Source of the DNA: Enterobacter sp. EA-1
GTDB lineage: Bacteria; Pseudomonadota; Gammaproteobacteria; Enterobacterales; Enterobacteriaceae
NCBI GenBank assembly: GCA_002886105.1
Contig: CP025776.1
Coordinates: 3,968,001 to 4,032,000, forward strand
Direction: 5' to 3'
DNA: 64,000 nucleotides
A program made the translations under genes and the position numbers. The notes below the pieces were generated by a model. The model was given only the letters and a program-made list of their open reading frames with translations, was not told where the DNA came from and ran no database searches. Shown piece by piece: positions 57,628 to 64,000 of this stretch. Position 1 is the stretch's first letter. Each line of letters begins with the position of its first letter.

Positions 57628-58898
57628 GTCGCATTAAAAACGTACGCGGACGCCGCATCTGGGATTCCCGCGGCTGGCCAACGGTGGAAGTGGAAATCCG
57701 CCTTGAAAACGGCATAACCGGCCGTGGTCTGGCCCCGGCTGGCGCGTCCTGTGGGACGCATGAAGCCGTTGAACTGCGTGATGGCGGTACGTCACTGGCG
57801 GGCAGAGATGTGCAAAAAAGCACTGCGGAATATTCACACCCTGATTGCGCCAGCGCTGGCGGATATCGACATCTACGATCAGCAACAGATCGACCGCATT
57901 CTGACAGAGCTGGACGGCAGCGGAACGTTTTCACGTTTAGGCGGCAATGCCGCGGTCGCCTGCTCGATGGCGGCAATCAACACCGCCGCCGCTGATGCCG
58001 GTCTGCCGCTGTGGAAATACCTCGCCGGGGATCAAACGGTGGCGCTGCCGCTGCCGCAGATCCAGATTTTTGGCGGCGGCGCGCATGCCGGTCGCCGCAT
58101 TGATATCCAGATCTGATGGTCATCGCCACCGGCGCAGACTCTTTCCAGCAGGCACTGGTGATGACCGCCGAGGTCTATCACAGCGCCGGGCGCATCATGA
58201 AACAGCGCGGGCAGTTAAACGGCGTGGCCGATGAAGGCGGCTGGTGGCCGGCGTTTTCCAGCAATGAAGAAGCGCTGGATACGCTGGTGAAATCCATCGA
58301 AGGCGCAGGTTTCGTGCCCGGCGAAGAAGTAGCCATCGCGCTGGATATCGCCGCCTCCGAATTCGGCAAAAACGGGCATTACCGGCTGGCGCTGGAGTCC
58401 TCCGACTATGATTCCGACGGCATGTGCGAATTGCTGCTCGGCTGGCTGGAGAGGTATCCGATTGTCTCCATTGAAGATCCGCTGGCAGAAGATGATGAAC
58501 AGGGGCTGATTGCCTTTACCAAAGCCGCCGGATCACGGGTGCAAATTGTCGGCGACGACTATTTTGTGACCAATGCGCAACGGGTGAAAACGGCGGCGGA
58601 AAAAGGCGCCTGTAACGCGGTGTTATTAAAAAGCCAACCCGAGGGCGGGCACCCTCAGTGAGTTACGCCGGGGCGTTTAGCGAAGCGAAAAAGCGGGCTA
58701 CGGCACGATTGTTTCCGCGCGTTCCGGTGAAACCGAAGATCACCTGATTGTGCACTGGCGCTGGGCCTGAACGCCGGGCAATTAAAAGTCGGCTCAATGG
58801 CCCGTTCCGAACGCACGGCAAAATGGAATGAAGCGATACGACTGGAAGATTCGCATCCGCTGGGATTCTTTGGCGTAAACGCGCTTAACCATCAATAA
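57624..58898 (+). CDS. Divergent enolase-family protein
   Basis: About 425 aa, full-length enolase fold. It starts [25 protein letters not shown] with AAGGAG 8 bp upstream. Metal ligands are kept ([20 protein letters not shown]), as are the general-acid region ADEGG, the catalytic Lys in LLK-NQAGT, RSGETED and the phosphate Lys in GQLKVGS. Changed: loop [10 protein letters not shown] for [19 protein letters not shown] for NGGEHADNN, QDLM for QEFM (Glu to Asp), SARSGETED for SHRSGETED, SRGW for SRGN. Breaks at 58107-58112, 58633-58645, 58690 and 58757. I infer that it acts on a different 2-phospho-hydroxy acid than 2-phosphoglycerate. Confidence 0.85.
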
Positions 58899-59039
58899 CA
58901 CGCTGACCTTTTAATTTTCTGATGATGTGAACAGGCGTTACCTCTTCAGGCCCTACACCCTGCTGAACCGAGTCTTTGCAATGTCTGTTCTGGTTGTATG
59001 AGTTTTCCAAATTGTCCAAATACATTGAAGGAGATTCAA

Positions 59040-60347
59040 ATGACCGAGTACAGCAGCGAGGCATTGCCTGCCGCCAGAAAGAAAATTCAGGTAAAGCCCA
59101 TCGTCCGGTGGGCGCAGGCAACGCGCTCGAAATATATGACTTTATGGTGTACGGCTATTATGCCCGTTATATCTCGCAGGCCTATTTCCCGTCCGATAAT
59201 GAATATGTGTCATTAATGCTCACCTTAATGACCTTTGCATTAGGCTTTTTTCGCCCGCCCCTTCGGCGCAATTATCTTAGGCGCGTATACCGACCGTCAC
59301 GGACGCCGCAAAGGGTTAATTATGGCGCTGACGTTAATGTCGATCGGTATTTTGTGTATTGCCCTGACGCCAACCTATTCCGCGATTGGTATTGCCGCGC
59401 CCATCATTGTTATTTTTTGGCCGTTTGTTACAGGGCTTCTCCGCAGGTGCTGAACTAGGCGGCGTAGTGGTTTATCTGGCGGAGATTTCCCCGCCAAACC
59501 GCCGCGTTTTACACCTGCTGGCAGGTCGGTTCACAGCAGTTTGCGGTGATGGCCGCCTCGCTGATTGGCCTTGTCATGCTTTACACCTACGGAGACCAAA
59601 GATTTGCATGACTGGGGCTGGCGCGTTCCGCTGCTAATCGGCTGTGCGGTGATCCCGCTGATGTTCTGGCTGCGTAGCAATCTGCAAGAAACCGAGGTCT
59701 TTGCGAAGAAAACCACGCCGTCCGTCAAAGAGATCTGCACCAGCCTGATCACCGGCTGGCGGGTGATTGTCACCTGCATGGGGATGGTCGCCATGGCTAC
59801 CGTCACCGCCCAAACCGTGACCACCTATGCGCCGACCTTTATCAAGAGCCTGAATCTCGGTGAACACGTCGGCTTTATCACCCTGTTCTTTGTCGGCTTG
59901 TCGATTCTGTTCTGGCTGCCGATTACCGCCATGATCGCCGACCGCGTCAACCGAAGAACCATGCTGATTGTCGTCACGCTGGTCGGGGCCATTTCGGCCC
60001 CGGCCACTGCCTCTCATGGCTGGCGGCCGATCCGACGGTGTTCAAATTTGTGGTGTTTGAACTGTGGTTCTCTTTATGTACGCCTGCTATAGCTCGGTGC
60101 AGGTGGCAGCGATGGTGGAACTGGTTCCGGCCCATGCCCGCACGGCCGGTTACTCCTTCGCCCGGGCGGTGGCGGCGGCGGTGCTCGGCGGACTGACACC
60201 GGCAATTTGCACCCGGCTCAACCATACCTTTAACAGTAATGCGATGGTGGGCGTGTGGCTGGGCTTTAACGCCGTGCTCAGTTTGATCGCGGTCCTGACG
60301 CTCGATCACAAAAAACCGCCCGCAACCAGACCATGGAATTGCATTAA
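59040..60347 (+). CDS. MFS metabolite:H+ symporter (MHS family)
   Basis: About 435 aa with 12 helices. It starts [17 protein letters not shown] with GAAGGAG upstream. [46 protein letters not shown] (A motif, restored), [45 protein letters not shown] and [24 protein letters not shown] place it with the citrate/tricarballylate/alpha-ketoglutarate symporters. Breaks at about 59095, 59255, 59422, 59510, 59590, 60008 and 60070. The stop at 60347 (ARNQTMELH) assumes one lost base in the A-run at about 60310; otherwise 60378. Likely imports the carboxylate used by the operon. Confidence 0.85.
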
Positions 60348-60360
60348 AGTGCTTACCACC

Positions 60361-60393
60361 CGGCAGTGCATCGGCTAGGTTGATGCACTGCCG
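60361..60393 (+). other. Intra-operon hairpin
   Basis: Perfect 12-bp stem CGGCAGTGCATC / GATGCACTGCCG around a 9-base loop, with no T-run after it. It may shape mRNA stability or attenuate downstream expression. Confidence 0.6.
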
Positions 60394-60416
60394 AGTAAAA
60401 ACCAAATGGGTAACGT

Positions 60417-61368
60417 ATGAAAATTGTTGTGTTAGATGGCGGTGTGCTTAACCCGGCGATCTGTCTGAAGCTGGAACAACTGGGGACCGTTGCCGTTTAC
60501 GACGACACCCCTGCGGAGCAAGTGGCCGAACGGCTTGGTGATGCCGATGTCGCGATCACCAATAAAGTGGTGCTGAACGATAACGTGTTCCGCCAGTGTC
60601 CAAACCTGAAGTTTATTGGCGTGACGGCCACCGGCTATAACGTGGTGGATATCGCCGCGGCAAAAGCGCGGGGGATCGTGGTCTCCAATGTTCCTACCTA
60701 CGGCACCGCCACGGTGGCGCAATTTACCACCGCGTTGATGCTCGAATTGTGTAACCGCGTTGGCGAACACGATGCCGATGTCCACGCGGGCGGCTGGAGC
60801 ACGCGCAACACATGGTGCTACTGGCTACAACCGATGATCGAAGTGGCCGGGAAAATGTCGGCATTATTGGTTATGGCCGCATCGGTCAGGCCTTCGGCGC
60901 GGTGGCGCAAGCGCTCGGCATGAACGTACTGGCCTGTTCGCAGGGGCAAAAAACCCTGCCGGAAAGCGACAACCTGCGCTATGTCGACCTCGACACCGTG
61001 TATGCCGAAGCGGATGTGATCAGCCTGCACTGCCCGCTGACGCCGGAAACCAAAGGCATGATCAATCGCCGGGCGCTGCAAAGATGAAGAAAACCGCCCT
61101 GCTGCTCAACGCCTCGCGCGGCGATCTGGTCAATGAAGCGGATCTTGCCGCCGCACTCAACGAGGGGCGGATTGCCGGGGCGGCGGTCGACGTGCTCTCC
61201 CGCGAGCCCGCCCAGCCGGAGAACCCGCTGCTGACGGCGAAAAACTGCCTGATCACCCCGCATATCGCACGGGCGTCGGTTGAAGCGCGCGGTCGTATCC
61301 TGTCGACAACGGTAGAGAACGTCGCCGCGTTTTGTCACGGCAAGGCGCAAAACCGGGTCGATATGTAA
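60417..61368 (+). CDS. D-2-hydroxyacid dehydrogenase
   Basis: About 317 aa NAD(P)-dependent enzyme. It starts MKIVVLDGGVLNPAICLKLEQLG. FIGVTATGYNVVDIAAAKARGI, VSNVPTYGTATVAQFTTALML, the Rossmann motif GYGRIG, and catalytic Arg (NASRGDLV), Glu (LSREPAQP) and His (ITPHIARAS) are present. It resembles glycerate dehydrogenase (HprA). Breaks at about 60857 and 61080. Its stop and the next possible ATG overlap (TAATG at 61366). In the operon it would oxidise a 2-hydroxy acid or reduce a 2-oxo product. Confidence 0.88.
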
Positions 61369-61396
61369 TGTTAACCCACACAAGGGAGTTGTCCGC

Positions 61397-62176
61397 GTGG
61401 AAAACAGCATCAGAACAGCCGGCGATCTTCTGCGCCAGGGCTTATGAAAGCGGCGTTGCTCGTGAACCGATACGCAGTCTCGTCGACGATGAAAACCTCG
61501 CCACCGCCTATCAGGTGCAGGACTATAACGATAAACAATGGCAGGCGCAGGGTCGCCGCCGGGTCGGGCGGAAGCTGGCGCTGACCAACAAAGCCGTGCA
61601 GCAACAGTTCGGCATTTCGCAAGCGTGCCACGGCACTCTATGCCGATATGGTGCTGACCGACGGTGCGGAGATCGCCCAACGCGCACTGAGCGATCAGCG
61701 CGTAGAGACGGAAATCGCCGTGGTGCTGAAAAAGATCTCACCCACAGCCAGCATACCGTGCTCGACATTATTGATGCCTGCGACTACCTGCTGGCGGCCT
61801 TTGAGATCGTCGACAGCCGGATGATCGACTGGAATGTTAACGCCTGCGATTTTGTCGCTGACAACACCTCCGCAAGCCCTGGTGGTGCTCGGCACCAAAC
61901 CGGTGTACCTGAATGCGTGTGATATTACCCGCTGCGTAATGACCACCAAACGCGGCGATGAGGTGGTATCGGAAGGGCTGGCGACTAATTGCACGGGTCA
62001 TCCGCTGCATGCCATGGTCTGGCTGGCGGATGAGATGGTGCGCGGGTAACCCCCTGCGGGCCGGTGAATTTGTCATTACTGGCGCGATGGGACCGGCGAT
62101 TTCCGCCAAACCCGGCGATGTTTTCACGGCCGAACTCAGTGGTATTGGCGCGATCTCCGCACGTTTTGCCCGGTAA
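61397..62176 (+). CDS. 2-oxo-4-pentenoate hydratase / FAH-family enzyme (MhpD-like)
   Basis: About 260 aa. GTG start (AAGGGAG upstream) gives (M)ENSIRTAGDLLRQAYESG. YQVQDYNDKQWQAQGRRRVGRK, GTLYADM, ETEIAVVLKKDL, VDSRMIDWNVNACDFVADNTS, GLATNCTGHPLHAMVWLADEM and PLRAGEFVITGAMGPAISAKPGD mark the hydratase/4-oxalocrotonate decarboxylase group with its Mg-binding acidic residues (E-x-E). Breaks at about 61425, 61620, 61733, 61870 and 62040. An ATG at 61368 is open but gives an unconserved N-terminus. It probably hydrates a 2-oxo-4-enoate or decarboxylates a related acid. Confidence 0.85.
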
Positions 62177-62215
62177 AGGACAGCACAGGAAACGTCCCCT
62201 CACGTTTAAGGAGCC

Positions 62216-62980
62216 ATGATGGAACTCAAAAAAAACGCGTTCAAACAGGCCATCCACGGGGGTCAGTTGCAACTGGGACTGTGGACGCAACTGGGCAGCG
62301 CGATCACCAGCGAAATCCTTTCCGGCTGCGGTTACGACTTTATCGGACTCGACGCGGAGCACGGCCCCAGCGAGTTTATGGAAATCTATGCGCAATTACA
62401 GGCGTGTGCCGCCGGAGGGCCGTCGCAGCCCATTGTGCGCATCCCCAACCACGATGCGTCACTGATCAAGCGCTACCGGATGCCGGGGGTGAACACGCTG
62501 ATGGTGCCGCAGGTCGATACCGCCGAACAGGCGCAAGCGCTGGTCTCCGCCGTGCGTTATCCGCCGCATGGCGTGCGCGGGTATTACGGCGCGCCGCGCG
62601 TCCGGCTTCGGGCGGATCAAAATTACGCCACCGCCTGCGATGCGGAGATCTGTCTGATCGTGATGCCGGAAACCCGGCAGGCACTGGAAAATATTGAAGC
62701 GATGGCGGCTATTGAAGGGGTGGACGCCTTCTTTATTGGCCCCGGCGATCTGGCCGCCAGTCTGGGTTATATCGGTCAGCCAATGCACCCGGAGGTGATC
62801 CGCGTGATTGAAGAGACCGGCAGACGGATACAGGCGGCAGGCAAAGTGGCGGGTATTCTGTGTACCGATGATGCGCAAACCCGCCGCTACATTGATGCGG
62901 GCTTTAAAATAGTGGCGATTGGCTCCGATCAGGGGCTGCTGCTAAAAGGCGCAGAAAAGCTGCTGGCGACGTTCAGATAG
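62216..62980 (+). CDS. HpcH/HpaI-family aldolase
   Basis: Intact, 254 aa. Class II pyruvate aldolase fold: catalytic His in LDAEHGPSEF, Arg in PIVRIPNHD, metal ligands Glu in IVMPETRQAL and Asp in IGPGDLAASLG. ATG ATG at 62216-62221; AAGGAG favours the second ATG by spacing. Relatives include HpaI, GarL and RhmA, which split 4-hydroxy-2-oxo acids or 2-keto-3-deoxy sugar acids to pyruvate and an aldehyde. EHGP in place of the usual EHAP/EHSP is a small difference. As the last gene it should perform the terminal cleavage. Confidence 0.92.
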   Translation: MMELKKNAFKQAIHGGQLQLGLWTQLGSAITSEILSGCGYDFIGLDAEHGPSEFMEIYAQLQACAAGGPSQPIVRIPNHDASLIKRYRMPGVNTLMVPQVDTAEQAQALVSAVRYPPHGVRGYYGAPRVRLRADQNYATACDAEICLIVMPETRQALENIEAMAAIEGVDAFFIGPGDLAASLGYIGQPMHPEVIRVIEETGRRIQAAGKVAGILCTDDAQTRRYIDAGFKIVAIGSDQGLLLKGAEKLLATFR

Positions 62981-63015
62981 TTTCCTCGAAGCACTTTATA
63001 TTGGGGAGTTTCATT

Positions 63016-63044
63016 CCGGATGTCACCGGCTTGCATCCGGTTTT
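63016..63044 (+). terminator. Terminator at the end of the kinase-enolase operon
   Basis: CCGGATG-TCACCGGCTT-GCATCCGG followed by TTTTACG, between convergent aldolase and LacI-family genes. Confidence 0.6.
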
Positions 63045-63048
63045 ACGT

Positions 63049-64000
63049 TTAACGCCGTGGCCTGAAAGCGGTGGTTGAACCGCCCGGAACCAGTTGCGGC
63101 GTAAAATGTGGCTCTGCGTGGCGGCATAAAACGCCTCCGGCGTCACCGGCGTTTCCGCGCTCATCCACTGGCGAATGATCGCCACGCAGGCACTGGCAAT
63201 CTCCGTTTCCGGTAGCGTAATGGTGGTCAGCTTCACGTCCAGCAAGCTGCCCCACGACACATCGCCGTACGCCACCAGCGACAGATCGTCAGGAATGCGA
63301 ATGTTCTGCGCTTTCGCCGCCAGCAGAATGCTCATCGCATAGCGCGGGCTACCAAGCACCAGTGCGCTCGGCGGGTTGGCCGATCCCATAATGCGCGCAA
63401 ACGCCTCGCTGCCAAACGCGCGCCTGCGGCGGCCCCACCGCGATGACATCCTCAAGTGCGGTCTGTTCCTCAGCGCTGAACCCTTGCAGGAACCCCTGCA
63501 AACGTTCCGCGCCGGTGCTTAATGCCAGCGATGAGCCAATGTAGCCAATGCGCGAGTGCCCCAACCCGCGCAGATGCTGTACCGCAAGGTGAATGCCATA
63601 ACGATCGTCAATGGCTATCACCGGTGCGGGTAAACTGTCGTGTCGGCGTAATAGCTGAACGGCATTCGTGCGCAACACCAGTTCGCGGCTCTCGTCCAGC
63701 GGGCTGGCCGTCGGGGCGAAAATAATACCGTCCACCCGCGCCGTCATTAACCGGCGCAGCACAGTATGCTCCATCTCCGGTTTATCGCCGGTGATCGCCA
63801 GCATCATTTGCCAGCCCTGCTCCCCCGCCCCGGTGGGCAATGGCATTGGTGATGGTAATAAAAAGTCGTTTTGGATATCAGGAATGACTAAACCAAATGC
63901 GCCGGTACTGGCATTACGCAATGCCCGGGCGGCGCTGTTGGGAATATAGCCATACTCCCCGGCGGCCTGTAATACGCTGTTTTTTGTCGCCTGACTGATC
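63049..64000 (-). CDS. LacI-family transcriptional regulator (5' end outside the window)
   Basis: Truncated at the window edge; the start of the HTH is missing. At the top of the visible part ISQATKNSVLQAAGEYGYIPNSAARAL is the end of the HTH plus hinge helix, then the typical GLVIPDIQNDFL. Periplasmic-binding-type ligand domain: VDGIIFAPTAS, VIAIDDRYGIHLAVQHLRGLGHSRIGYIG, PSALVLGSPRYAMSILLAAKAQNIRIPDDLSLVAYGD. It ends PQLVPGGSTTAFRPRR. Breaks at about 63115, 63440 and 63850. Convergent with the operon, so it is the obvious candidate repressor; its ligand should be a pathway metabolite. Confidence 0.88.

Overview
The window is a chromosomal stretch from a member of the Enterobacteriaceae, close to Enterobacter, Kosakonia or Klebsiella. 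The first 50 kb follow, in inverted order, the E. coli K-12 segment hemB-ampH-sbmA-ddlA-phoA-proC-aroL-phoBR-malZ-queA-tgt-secDF-tsx-nrdR-ribDH-nusB-thiL. The proteins are close to their E. coli counterparts but not identical, and several intergenic sites hold genes E. coli lacks. The genus cannot be fixed from the sequence alone.

Almost every conserved gene, including essential ones (secD, secF, nusB, ribH, hemB, thiL), is broken by one-base insertions or deletions. Most breaks I resolved by hand sit exactly on CCAGG or CCTGG, the Dcm methylation site, and most of the rest on homopolymers. That is the pattern of an unpolished nanopore consensus, so I annotate these genes as intact CDS with sequencing frameshifts, not as pseudogenes. 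Stops and starts next to a break are marked as inferred.

Layout. 1-3605 (-): thiL, nusB, ribH, ribD, nrdR, i.e. riboflavin and thiamine enzymes plus a ribonucleotide-reductase repressor. 3.7-5.5 kb (+): lipoprotein yajI and nucleoside channel tsx. 5.5-6.7 kb (-): a WYL regulator and a glyoxalase-fold protein. 6.8-12.4 kb (-): secF-secD-yajC-tgt-queA, protein export and queuosine synthesis. 12.5-13.8 kb (+): acpH and a 2-Cys peroxiredoxin. 13.9-19.8 kb (-): a DUF3999/DUF2339 membrane pair and malZ. 20-26.2 kb: a 2-hydroxyacid dehydrogenase, transporters proY and brnQ, then phoR-phoB. 26.4-32.7 kb: sbcDC, mak, rdgC. 32.7-35.5 kb (-): ppnP, aroM, yaiA, aroL, yaiI. 35.7-42.7 kb: proC, a Rieske-FAD reductase, psiF, phoA, iraP, an MFS exporter, an extensin-like protein. 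42.8-50.1 kb: ddlA, yaiZ, yaiY, yaiW, sbmA, an isochorismatase-family hydrolase, ampH, hemB.

From 50.2 kb the content is accessory. First comes an OlsF-like bifunctional acyltransferase (ornithine lipids). Next is an eat-eutBC ethanolamine unit behind a near-perfect sigma-54 promoter, with no microcompartment genes. Last is the most interesting locus, 56.4 kb to the end: an operon for an APH-fold kinase, a divergent enolase paralogue, a carboxylate:H+ symporter, a D-2-hydroxyacid dehydrogenase, a 2-oxo-4-enoate hydratase/FAH-type enzyme and an HpcH/HpaI aldolase. It is preceded by a CRP-like site and a 20-bp perfect palindrome and is followed by a convergent LacI-family regulator that runs off the window. 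I read it as an uncharacterised pathway in which a hydroxy-carboxylate is imported, phosphorylated, dehydrated by the enolase-like protein and cleaved to pyruvate. After correcting one Dcm-site error, the kinase and enolase may even be a single polypeptide.
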